A DNA stretch of 35,372 bases, from contig LJRV01000487.1 in assembly GCA_001612575.1 (NCBI GenBank), positions 1 to 35,372 of the forward strand, read 5' to 3'. The notes beneath the pieces are model-generated. The model made no database searches. It worked only from the letters and a program-made list of their open reading frames with translations, and was not told the origin of the DNA. The translations under genes were made by a program, and so were the position numbers. This DNA comes from Streptobacillus notomytis. Its GTDB lineage: Bacteria > Fusobacteriota > Fusobacteriia > Fusobacteriales > Leptotrichiaceae. Positions within the stretch are counted from its first letter, which is position 1. Every line of letters starts with the position of its first letter. Positions 23,174 through 31,909 of this stretch are shown piece after piece.

Positions 23174-25228
23174 CTACCATGTATATCTAAGATTTAATCC
23201 TACTCTTCCCTCAAAATTTCTAAATCTGAACTTTTTATTATGCTCAGTATTTTTAACAGCTTCTTGATATACTTTGAGCTTATTACTTCTTTCTGGGCTG
23301 CCCATATTTTGAGCGTCTAAATCTGCTTTCTTTTCTTTTAACTCTTTTGCATATGAAGCTGTGTTATACTTATATCTTCTAAAATCAAGTATTCCTTCTA
23401 TATAAGGTATCATTTGTAATTTTCCCTCTAATTTTCTAATAACCAATGAAAATTTAGGATTCATTCTATATGAATGTACTGCATTTATAGTACTTGTTTT
23501 TTTAATATAGTTATCTAAATTTGTATATTTTTTATCTTTATACTTACCAGAACCATAATTTTTTATAAACTCTGAGAATATTTTATAATTTTCTTGATCA
23601 AGTAAGTTATATCCATAAGTATTATTTAAATTGAGTACTGTAGTAATATCTTTGGTAGATGAATGTCTTAATTCTAAGTTTAATTTAGATAGTACAGAAT
23701 TTGCTATATTACTTTCATCCTTTTCTTTATCTTTATATAGATTATAGTACTGCAATTCTCCAAATAATGAAGTTTTTAAGCTTCCATAAGTATTTTCATG
23801 CTTAATATTAGAACTTAAAAGGAAAATATTAGATAATCTTCCATTTTTTTTAGATGCTACAGTATCAAAATCTACATAATTGTATAAATTTAATTTTAAA
23901 TCTATATTATTATTATCTAAATTATATTTTTTCTCATTAGAAATCACAGCAAAAATTCTATTATTTACTTTTTTATCATATTTCATAACATATCTTAGAT
24001 CTAAAGAAGCATTTAAATCATTATATTTATGCCATAGACTTGGACCCATTAAGATCTCATGAGTATTCATATATTCCGTTTTATTTTTTATTTTATCTGT
24101 AATCAATGTGTATCTAACATCAAATTTCTTACCAAGTTTATTATTTGAATCAATTAAACTTGTTCCTGTAATAAAAGTATTTTTAAATTCTTTTATTGAA
24201 GAATCATGCTTAATTTTCAGTTTATTTTCAATATTTGAAATTATCTTTAAGTTCTTTTTATAGTATTCTACATTAAGTTTTACATCAGGTTTATGTTCAT
24301 AATCTCCACCCTTATATGCCTTAATTATAGCTTCATAATTTATCCTTGAACTTATATTAAAATTATTTATATTATTCTTATACTCATTTGATGATACAAA
24401 TTTAAAATCATTTATTTTAGATAATTTTTTAGCCTCAAATAAAATAGAGTTTTCAAGATTTTCTTTAACAGATAATTTTGTTGATATACTATATTTTGAC
24501 CTTATACCTCCAAATCCATCTACATTCTTTTTATCTATAGTGTATGTATTCTCAGTCTTTAAAAAGCTTTTTCTTGAAATCCTACCTAAGGTTATAGCAA
24601 AGGCTTCATATTTATGTGTTCCAAGCTTCATATTATCACTAGTATATATAGATCCTAGAATTAAATTAACTTTTCTATTAACCCTACCATTTAAAACAGC
24701 AGAAATTATTGTATTTTTATCAACTTCTAAGCTATATCCACTTTCTTTTAGATTACTTTTCTTATTCCTAGCCTTATTATGAGCATTTATAGCCTCTTCA
24801 AATACCTTTTTACTTTCCTCTTTTTTAGATTTAGACTTACCATCTTCCATTACATTTTTAGTTTTAATGTATCCTTTTTTATGACCTACTGTTAAAATTA
24901 AATCAAAATCATTGTTTAATGGGGCATCTAATCTTGCTCCAAAATAGTAGTTTTCATAATTATTATTTGGCTTATTTTCCTCTTTTTTATTCTGTGTATC
25001 AACCCCACCGAAAATAAAGAGATTTTTGTTGTTATAAAAATACATTCCACCATCTAAAACAATATTAGTTGATCTCATTAAAGGCTTTCCTATATTCTTA
25101 GTCCTAACCCCCTTAGTGTCGTATTCAATTTCTCTTAATTTATGTGAATATTTTAAATCACTACTTAAAAATCCACTACTTTGTGATAATATTCCTAATA
25201 CCAATAAAAAATATATCTTCTTTTTCAT
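23174..25228 (-). CDS. Large beta-barrel outer-membrane protein of the GAG operon
   Basis: 684 residues. A signal peptide (KKKIYFLLVLGILSQSSGF) is followed by a long chain of short amphipathic strands separated by Lys/Asn-rich loops, ending '...FEGRVGLNLRYTW', the aromatic C-terminus of outer-membrane barrels. Lysine-rich loops (about residues 130-160 and 620-660) could attract anionic polymer. I recognise no TonB box, plug or SusC/SusD relation. The gene starts 11 bp after the GH88 hydrolase stop on the same strand, and the only terminator in view follows it, so it is the last gene of the GAG operon. An obvious hypothesis is an outer-membrane channel for hyaluronan/chondroitin fragments; that is inference from position. 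Confidence 0.72.
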   Translation of the reverse strand: MKKKIYFLLVLGILSQSSGFLSSDLKYSHKLREIEYDTKGVRTKNIGKPLMRSTNIVLDGGMYFYNNKNLFIFGGVDTQNKKEENKPNNNYENYYFGARLDAPLNNDFDLILTVGHKKGYIKTKNVMEDGKSKSKKEESKKVFEEAINAHNKARNKKSNLKESGYSLEVDKNTIISAVLNGRVNRKVNLILGSIYTSDNMKLGTHKYEAFAITLGRISRKSFLKTENTYTIDKKNVDGFGGIRSKYSISTKLSVKENLENSILFEAKKLSKINDFKFVSSNEYKNNINNFNISSRINYEAIIKAYKGGDYEHKPDVKLNVEYYKKNLKIISNIENKLKIKHDSSIKEFKNTFITGTSLIDSNNKLGKKFDVRYTLITDKIKNKTEYMNTHEILMGPSLWHKYNDLNASLDLRYVMKYDKKVNNRIFAVISNEKKYNLDNNNIDLKLNLYNYVDFDTVASKKNGRLSNIFLLSSNIKHENTYGSLKTSLFGELQYYNLYKDKEKDESNIANSVLSKLNLELRHSSTKDITTVLNLNNTYGYNLLDQENYKIFSEFIKNYGSGKYKDKKYTNLDNYIKKTSTINAVHSYRMNPKFSLVIRKLEGKLQMIPYIEGILDFRRYKYNTASYAKELKEKKADLDAQNMGSPERSNKLKVYQEAVKNTEHNKKFRFRNFEGRVGLNLRYTW

Positions 25229-25239
25229 ATTTTATCTCC

Positions 25240-26424
25240 TTACCAATAAATATTCCATTCTGGTTTTAAGAATCTAATTAGAGCTTCCATATAAAAATAA
25301 TCTCCCCATATACAACTTTCTCCTACTCCAATATTATGAGGCTTTGAATAAACTGATTCTTTTAATAAAGCATTTGAATTCATATCTTTAGTTGTATATT
25401 TTTCTATTAATGCCTTCATCATTGCCATTGCAGCATTATAGTAAAGGGACTTATCAGGATCATCATCTGATAAATGTTTATGCATTTCTAAAATACCACA
25501 AATAGCTATGGCTGATGAAGAACTATCTCTTTCTTCCATATCTTCAGGTTTAAAATCCATATCCCAATAACATACATTATCAACAGGTAATTTATTTAAA
25601 AAAGTATTAGTTACTTTCTTATACATATCTATGAATTTCTTATCTCCTAAATATTTATGTGCTAAGGCAAATCCATATATTCCCCATGCTTGTCCCCTTG
25701 CCCAAGTTGAATCATCTGATCTACCCTGTGCCGTAACACCCTTTAAAGGTTTACCTGTTTCTGTGTCAAAATAGAAAGTATGAAAAGTTGTTCCATTGTC
25801 CCTGATTATAACCTTAGAAACTGTTTCTAAATGTTTAGTTGCAACCTCCCTATACTTACTATCTCCCGTAACATCACTTGCCCAGAATAATAGAGGTACA
25901 TTTAAATTACAGTCTATAATTAATCTATAATCTTCTGGTTTATCTAACACTCCCCAAGCTTGAATAAATTCTCCTTTTTCCCTATATCTTCTCATTAGAA
26001 CATCAGCAGCTTTAATTGCTGTTGATTTTGCAACATCAGAATTAGTTATTTTGTAATTTGCTACAACTGATGGAATATATAAAAATCCTAAATCATGATG
26101 ATCTACTGATATATTATTATCTATTCTCTCTTTGTATGTCTTTAACTGATAATCTGCAATTTTCTTATACTTTTCCTCTAATGTAATTTCATATGCTAGC
26201 CATAATATACCTGTCCAAAATCCACTAGTCCAATCATCCCATTCCCCACCATTTAATATGCCAGGATAAATATTATTAACACTTGATGGCCTAGGGAAAG
26301 TATTTATAAATACATTACTATTTTGATCAACCTTTGTTAATGCTTCATGTAATCCTCTATAAATTATTTCATTTTTTAATTCAATTTTTTTAAATTTTTC
26401 TCTTACTTCCTTAAATAATTCCAT
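25240..26424 (-). CDS. ugl: GH88 unsaturated glucuronyl hydrolase
   Basis: 394 residues, the GH88 length. The (alpha/alpha)6-barrel signatures include 'GGEWDDWTSGFWTGILWLAY' near residue 60, 'DHHDLGF' (D111) and 'IIDCNLNVPLLFW' (D171). These aspartates are 60 apart, close to the spacing of the two essential Asp residues of characterised Bacillus UGL. 'GRSDDSTWARGQAWGIYGFA' follows. The enzyme hydrates and releases the 4,5-unsaturated uronic acid from disaccharides made by GAG lyases. It has no signal peptide, so it acts in the cytoplasm after ABC import. It sits 13 bp after the sulfatase gene. Confidence 0.93.
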   Translation of the reverse strand: MELFKEVREKFKKIELKNEIIYRGLHEALTKVDQNSNVFINTFPRPSSVNNIYPGILNGGEWDDWTSGFWTGILWLAYEITLEEKYKKIADYQLKTYKERIDNNISVDHHDLGFLYIPSVVANYKITNSDVAKSTAIKAADVLMRRYREKGEFIQAWGVLDKPEDYRLIIDCNLNVPLLFWASDVTGDSKYREVATKHLETVSKVIIRDNGTTFHTFYFDTETGKPLKGVTAQGRSDDSTWARGQAWGIYGFALAHKYLGDKKFIDMYKKVTNTFLNKLPVDNVCYWDMDFKPEDMEERDSSSSAIAICGILEMHKHLSDDDPDKSLYYNAAMAMMKALIEKYTTKDMNSNALLKESVYSKPHNIGVGESCIWGDYFYMEALIRFLKPEWNIYW

Positions 26425-26437
26425 AAAATCTCCTTAT

Positions 26438-27841
26438 TTAAAATCCGTCATTATGTTCTTTTAACCATTTTTGTAAAATAGTATTTAATTCATTTGCAAT
26501 TTTATCTTCACTAATATTTTTAATAATTTTAGGATTAAGTTGATAAATATCTTTTATATTATCATATAGTAAAGTTTCTATTTCTCTACCTGGCTCATAT
26601 CCCTTATTAATTACAAAAGTATGTTCTCTACTTTTAACTGCACGCCAACCAAAATCAAGGTTATTTAAGTTCTCTTTTTTAAATTTCTCTATAGCCTTTA
26701 TTTGCCCAGGATATGCTGCCATTATTGCAACATTTTCTAAATCTTCTTCTAAATTAACTATTACTTCTTTTAAATCTTTTCCTTCAACAGTTTTTGGTAT
26801 TTTTAAATCTAATAATGATAATAAGGTTGGCATTATATCTACCCCACTTAATACACTATCAGTAATTCCTTTATTATCACCAAACTTAATCATAAATGGA
26901 ACTCCTATAGATTCTTCATACCACACATGTTTACTCCATAACCCATGAGAACATAACATTTCTCCATGATCTGCTGTAAGAACTATTATACTATTTTCAT
27001 ATAGATTATTTTCTTTCAAATACTCTACTATTCTACCAAGATTTTCATCTATACCACTTATTGCAGCATAATACTTTCTTAATGCATCCTGAAATTCTTC
27101 TTCTGTAAAATTAAGAGCCTCTGGCATAGATTCTGTATGATCTATAACATTTTCTAATATTACATTATCACTTACTCTTAATTTTTTTCCTTTATAAAGA
27201 TTAACATATTTTTCAGGAACTAAATCAAGTGGAGTATGAGGTGGATTCCATGATAAAAATAGAGCAAATGGTTTTTCTTTATTTTTATCTAAAAATTCTA
27301 TTGCTTTATCTGTTTCATGCTCAACTGACCATTTATCTATTTCTATCATATTATGACTATTTTCCCAATAATGTGGTTTTAAATGATTATCATATGCTCC
27401 ATATGAATACCAATAATCTATACCATGTCTTTTTTTACCAGGTGGAGTATAAGCGTCCCAATTTCTTGCACCTGATTTTGGTTTTTCTTCAACATTTTCT
27501 TCTGGGTTATCTAAATGCCATTTACCTATATATCCAATATAGTAATCATTTTCTTTTAATACATCTGTTATTGTTATTGATTCTTCTTTTAACCATACAT
27601 CATAAAGACCTGTTTTACAGTTAGTCCATACCCCATGAGTTGCTGGATATGTACCTGTAAGTATACTTGCTCTACTTGGAGAACATAAAGGTCCTGTACT
27701 CACAGCATTAGTAAAAACTAATGAATCATTAGAAAATTTATCTATATTAGGTGTAATTACATCTTCTACTCCTACAAAACCTGCTGCATTTCTTCTCCAT
27801 TGATCTGCAAAAAGAAAGATTAAGTTATATTTCTTATTCAT
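26438..27841 (-). CDS. Type I sulfatase (formylglycine-dependent, Cys type)
   Basis: 467 residues, arylsulfatase/iduronate-sulfatase-like. The maturation motif is 'GPLCSPSRASILTG' with C53, the residue converted to formylglycine. The N-terminal metal site is 'FLFADQWRRNAAG' (D13, Q14). The second metal set lies in 'VLTADHGEMLCSHGLWSKH', and 'PFALFLSWNPPHTPLD' is also typical. No signal peptide is present, so desulfation is expected in the cytoplasm, on imported sulfated disaccharides. It needs a maturase (anSME or FGE), which is not in the window. Position specificity (for example GalNAc-4S, GalNAc-6S or 2-O) cannot be assigned here. Confidence 0.92.
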   Translation of the reverse strand: MNKKYNLIFLFADQWRRNAAGFVGVEDVITPNIDKFSNDSLVFTNAVSTGPLCSPSRASILTGTYPATHGVWTNCKTGLYDVWLKEESITITDVLKENDYYIGYIGKWHLDNPEENVEEKPKSGARNWDAYTPPGKKRHGIDYWYSYGAYDNHLKPHYWENSHNMIEIDKWSVEHETDKAIEFLDKNKEKPFALFLSWNPPHTPLDLVPEKYVNLYKGKKLRVSDNVILENVIDHTESMPEALNFTEEEFQDALRKYYAAISGIDENLGRIVEYLKENNLYENSIIVLTADHGEMLCSHGLWSKHVWYEESIGVPFMIKFGDNKGITDSVLSGVDIMPTLLSLLDLKIPKTVEGKDLKEVIVNLEEDLENVAIMAAYPGQIKAIEKFKKENLNNLDFGWRAVKSREHTFVINKGYEPGREIETLLYDNIKDIYQLNPKIIKNISEDKIANELNTILQKWLKEHNDGF

Positions 27842-27853
27842 AAATATTCCTAT

Positions 27854-30073
27854 CTATTTTTTTATTAAATTTATTGTCTTACTCATACCATTCTTATCTA
27901 ATTTAACAGTTATTATAGTCTTATTATTTTTATTTACCACCAAAGCATCATTACTTACATAGTTACCATCAAGCATTATTTTAGCTTCTAATAATTTGTG
28001 ATTAGGATCTGCTATAGTTAAGCTAACATTTGAACCATTTACTTTTCTAATTAATGATATAGCATCATTTATTTCTATTCCGTCAAAACACAATTTATCT
28101 GACCTCCAAGAATTAATTGCTAATATATTATCTTTTCCTATAATATGTGCAATATCATCTAATCTCTTTATTGAAATTCCTTTTACTTCCTTATCAGAAA
28201 CAGCATAGGCATAACTACCATTTTTAGGATTATTTCCATGCTTAATTATTAATTCTACAAATTCCTTGGTAATAGGATTTTCTTTTTTACCACCTATTTC
28301 TTTAAAACTTCCTGTTCTTTTAACTATATATTTTTCTATTTTAGTTCCCATTAAAGGTGTGTATACTATTTTTTTAGCACTCATGTTATTAATTCTATTA
28401 TCAACAACAGTTATTATATCCCCATCACTACTTTTAATATTTGAACCAAGTGCAACCATAATTCCATCTAATAATAGATAACTTTTCTTAGCTTCTGTTA
28501 AATTATTCCAAGAAATAAAATCCATTCCTATAAAGGCTTCTTTCCCATTTCCTGCTCCACCAACCCATGTTTTAGGACTTAAGTATTTAGGATGTCTTCT
28601 CTCACCACTTGATATTACCCTATCATTTGTACTTTCTGTAGTACCTGATAGTCTAAGTGGATTAACAGTTGGGAAATAATCTACAAAATCAGAAGAATTT
28701 TCAGTGTATATATATGTCATACCATCTCCTGTATACCAACCTTTTAAATTCTCTTTATTCATAGTCTCATAATTTGCTATCCTATTTGAATGCATAGATA
28801 TGACAAATTTCATATTATTTTCTCCTATGCCCACTGCTCTATCCATATACGAGAATACTTTAGTACCCTTAACGTCTAAAGGTTTAATATTCTTATCTTT
28901 TACTATCTCATTTAAAATATTTGCTATTACTAAATTATTAACACTATCAGGCATATATTCTAAATTATTATCTAATATAGCTTTTTTAACTATAGATTCA
29001 ATCTTATTTTTATACTCCCCTTTTGCACCACGTGAAATTAAGGCAAGTGAATTAATAATAGGTCTAGCTCTCACTAAATCATTTGAATCATCTCTACTTA
29101 TAGACCTACCATTAACAGAATCATTAATTCCACCATTAATTAATAAATAAGAATAACCATTTAATATTACATCATAAATATTAATAATACTTGGATTATC
29201 TATTTCAAATGAAGTATTTCCTGTTAAGTATATAAACTGAGAAAGACCATTTAATAATACCTGTCCATAAGTCCCACTATATGCTACATTTTCATGTTGA
29301 ATAAATGAATGATCTTTATAAAACCCATCCCCTTTTTCAACGTATTCTCCAACTACAGCAACTGAATTTATAGCTCTTTTAATTTCTGAAGCATTTCCTT
29401 CTAATATACCTCTACCATAAGTTACTAAGGCTGTATCCATTCTATTTCCACCCTTTGAAACTCTCTTATTAGGACTCGTTGAAGTTTTTGCTGAAGATGA
29501 TGCTCCAGAAAATTCTGGATCTGGTTGGAAATAATATGAAGCTTTTAAAAGATTATCAGCAATTTCTTTTTCTACTATTCCTTCTCCCATAATTAATATT
29601 TCATTTAATGTCTTAGGTATACCAATTTCCCATTCCCACCAATTTCCTTTTTCCATAGCTCCTTTTACATAACCATTTTGTGATATTATTTCAAGAGCAA
29701 TATTGATAATTTCTTTTACTTCCTTATCTTTATAAACCTTAGTATCTGGTGTAAGATATGCTTTTATCAAAGTTTGTATATCTTTTAAAGATTTTAGTAA
29801 ATGAGGTCCACTACTCATATCCTGATAATCTTTAAACACATAATTTTGTGTTTCATAAACTCTAACTTTATTTAAAATATCTTCTGAACTTTTATTTAAT
29901 TTTTCTATATTCTTTTCTTTATTTTCTTTAGATACCTCTTTTAAAGAAATATTATACGGTACATTTAATAAAAACTCTTTCCACTTTAACTTCATAGTTT
30001 CTATTTCTTTATTTTGATTATTAAAACTTAAAATCCCTACAATTAGAGTTAAAAATACTATTATTTTTTTCAT
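27854..30073 (-). CDS. PL8 hyaluronate/chondroitin lyase, secreted
   Basis: 739 residues with a non-lipoprotein signal peptide (MKKIIVFLTLIVGILSF), so it is exported past the inner membrane. PL8 residues are all present: the aromatic patch W145/W146, catalytic N210 (GGNRMDTA), H260 and Y269 (QHENVAYSGTYG). The N-H and H-Y spacings (50 and 9) equal those of pneumococcal hyaluronate lyase. The 'MHSNRIANYETMNKENLKGW' and 'YTGDGMTYIY' stretches and a C-terminal beta domain follow. It cleaves hyaluronan and possibly chondroitin by beta-elimination to unsaturated disaccharides. It lacks the long N-terminal carbohydrate-binding modules of Gram-positive enzymes. It overlaps the preceding lyase gene by 4 bp. 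Confidence 0.95.
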   Translation of the reverse strand: MKKIIVFLTLIVGILSFNNQNKEIETMKLKWKEFLLNVPYNISLKEVSKENKEKNIEKLNKSSEDILNKVRVYETQNYVFKDYQDMSSGPHLLKSLKDIQTLIKAYLTPDTKVYKDKEVKEIINIALEIISQNGYVKGAMEKGNWWEWEIGIPKTLNEILIMGEGIVEKEIADNLLKASYYFQPDPEFSGASSSAKTSTSPNKRVSKGGNRMDTALVTYGRGILEGNASEIKRAINSVAVVGEYVEKGDGFYKDHSFIQHENVAYSGTYGQVLLNGLSQFIYLTGNTSFEIDNPSIINIYDVILNGYSYLLINGGINDSVNGRSISRDDSNDLVRARPIINSLALISRGAKGEYKNKIESIVKKAILDNNLEYMPDSVNNLVIANILNEIVKDKNIKPLDVKGTKVFSYMDRAVGIGENNMKFVISMHSNRIANYETMNKENLKGWYTGDGMTYIYTENSSDFVDYFPTVNPLRLSGTTESTNDRVISSGERRHPKYLSPKTWVGGAGNGKEAFIGMDFISWNNLTEAKKSYLLLDGIMVALGSNIKSSDGDIITVVDNRINNMSAKKIVYTPLMGTKIEKYIVKRTGSFKEIGGKKENPITKEFVELIIKHGNNPKNGSYAYAVSDKEVKGISIKRLDDIAHIIGKDNILAINSWRSDKLCFDGIEINDAISLIRKVNGSNVSLTIADPNHKLLEAKIMLDGNYVSNDALVVNKNNKTIITVKLDKNGMSKTINLIKK

Positions 30074-31866
30074 TTTACAACCACCTTAAAATTTTTATAT
30101 AAAGGATCATTTTTAATATATATGACATTTTGTTCTTCTATGTTATCTTCATTTTTACAAAAAATCATATATTTTTTATCTCCAGAAGTAATTTTACAAA
30201 AATATCCTCTATTATTGCAATATATTTCTTCAAATTGTATATTCTTATTTAATATTTTATGAACTATCTGAATACTATCTTTAAAATTATATTCAAGCAT
30301 AACGAATTTACTTTTTTCTTTTTCATTATACCTACTACTATATATTCCCTCATTCATTGTATATTTCCCTACATTAAAGTATATACACTTATTAAGTAAA
30401 AGACTTTCTTTTCCTTCATCTATTTCTAATTTAGGATGAAAATGATAATACATTTTCAAATTATGTTTACCTTTAGAATATATCCTATTTATTATTATTA
30501 CATTATCCTCACAAAGTATGAATTTTCTTTCAATATATGCATTACTTTCTATATCAAATACATTCATTTTAATGCAAATAACACCCTTATCTTCTACTCT
30601 ATCTATAGGACTTATTAAAGGATATTTACCCACATATTCCCATGAATTTTTAACATTTAAAAATTCTTTATTATCAAGAACTAGTGTATTATGAGCAGCA
30701 GCACTCTTTAAATATCTTCTATACTCATTGTCTAAATATGTATATCTTCCATTATCAACTAACATTTCTACTTCATTAAAATAGTTAAAATGGAATAAAT
30801 CAACATGTAAATGACCAGAGCTCATATTAGTTAGATAACTACTAAAAGAATAGTTATTATTTATAAGGTGATAATATCCACTCTCTTTTAATAAGTATTC
30901 TCTTTTTTTATTTGTAGCTTTTTCTAATATATATCCATTAACATAATCTCCAGCAAACATATATGAGTTTTCTTTTAAACTATATTTTCCCTTTATTTTT
31001 AACACTGCATTTGCCATAGCTAAGATATCTTCAACATTATCATCATCACTATCTCCAAAATTTATTTGTTTAAAATTTGGATAATGTAATTTTTCTGCTG
31101 ATTTAAGCATCTTCTTTAAATATTTAGTAAATAGATTACATTTAATATTAAGATTTTTTTCTATCATTACTACCCATACAGTATAAATTAACATCTGATA
31201 ATGATATGTCATTGATTTTTCTATATGTAATCCATCATTATCTATCTGTGTCTCAAGCTGAATTTTCATATACTTTTTTGCTTTTTTATAATACACCTTA
31301 TTATACATCAGTGCAAAGGTATATACTCCAGCCATTTGTATATACCCCCAATTACTATGATAATATTTTTCTAAGAATGAATTAAATATGTATATACAGG
31401 TCTTATCCAAATGATCTATTATACAATTTTCTTCATTTTTAGTAATATATTTTAATTCCTTTAAGTATATTAAAGCTCTAAGTATATTTATTATTCTTAT
31501 CCCACTATCTAAAGTTCTTGTACTTAACTCATATTTTAAGTCCTTATGGGTATTAATAAAATCAAAAATTATTTCTTTTATTTTAAGTAAATACTTTTCT
31601 TCTTTATTTTTTTCATAAGCTAGAAATAGGGGATCAAAATAGTTCATTCTACTTCTCATAAATATCCATTCTTCATCATCATTTACTAACTCATTCCAAT
31701 CTTTAGGAATAGTAAAATATTGTGAAGTTCTTTCCATGTCCCATGGATGAATGAATATTAGTTTATTTTCTAATATATTTTCTGCCTGCTCTAATTGCAT
31801 ATCTACATTAAAATTATGTAATACATAATTAAAATTCTTTCTAAAGTTAAACACAGTATCCTCCAT
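30070..31866 (-). CDS. Heparinase II/III-family lyase, cytoplasmic
   Basis: 598 residues. The N-terminal alpha-toroid (about 1-310) shows 'LSTRTLDSGIRIINILRAL' and 'YYHSNWGYIQMAGVYTFALM', typical of Hepar_II_III_N. The C-terminal beta-sandwich has 'SSGHLHVDLFHF' (about 345-356) and 'YLKSAAAHNTLVLDN' (about 385-400), positions of the catalytic/metal His residues in PL12/PL21-like enzymes. There is no signal peptide, so it likely acts on imported oligosaccharides rather than polymer. Exact polysaccharide lyase family and substrate (heparan, hyaluronan or chondroitin oligomers) are undetermined. It is downstream of the binding-protein gene across a strong hairpin. Confidence 0.85.
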   Translation of the reverse strand: MEDTVFNFRKNFNYVLHNFNVDMQLEQAENILENKLIFIHPWDMERTSQYFTIPKDWNELVNDDEEWIFMRSRMNYFDPLFLAYEKNKEEKYLLKIKEIIFDFINTHKDLKYELSTRTLDSGIRIINILRALIYLKELKYITKNEENCIIDHLDKTCIYIFNSFLEKYYHSNWGYIQMAGVYTFALMYNKVYYKKAKKYMKIQLETQIDNDGLHIEKSMTYHYQMLIYTVWVVMIEKNLNIKCNLFTKYLKKMLKSAEKLHYPNFKQINFGDSDDDNVEDILAMANAVLKIKGKYSLKENSYMFAGDYVNGYILEKATNKKREYLLKESGYYHLINNNYSFSSYLTNMSSGHLHVDLFHFNYFNEVEMLVDNGRYTYLDNEYRRYLKSAAAHNTLVLDNKEFLNVKNSWEYVGKYPLISPIDRVEDKGVICIKMNVFDIESNAYIERKFILCEDNVIIINRIYSKGKHNLKMYYHFHPKLEIDEGKESLLLNKCIYFNVGKYTMNEGIYSSRYNEKEKSKFVMLEYNFKDSIQIVHKILNKNIQFEEIYCNNRGYFCKITSGDKKYMIFCKNEDNIEEQNVIYIKNDPLYKNFKVVVK

Positions 31867-31874
31867 TGTTTAAC

Positions 31875-31900
31875 TAAAGGGAGAATTTCTTCTCCCTTTA
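31875..31900 (-). terminator. Intercistronic hairpin after the GAG binding-protein gene
   Basis: Perfect 11-base arms (TAAAGGGAGAA / TTCTCCCTTTA) with a 4-base loop, 9 bp past the stop of the binding-protein gene. The downstream T tract is short, so it is likely a partial terminator or mRNA-end stabiliser that raises transporter over lyase transcripts. Confidence 0.65.
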
Positions 31901-31909
31901 TTATTTATA

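Noticed and set aside
27229-27624. Plus-strand frame of 131 codons rich in Leu, Tyr, His inside the sulfatase gene
   Set aside because: It is antisense to conserved sulfatase motifs, with no start signal and composition typical of antisense AT-rich DNA.
28800-29150. Plus-strand frame inside the PL8 lyase gene
   Set aside because: It is antisense to a region matching pneumococcal hyaluronate lyase motifs.
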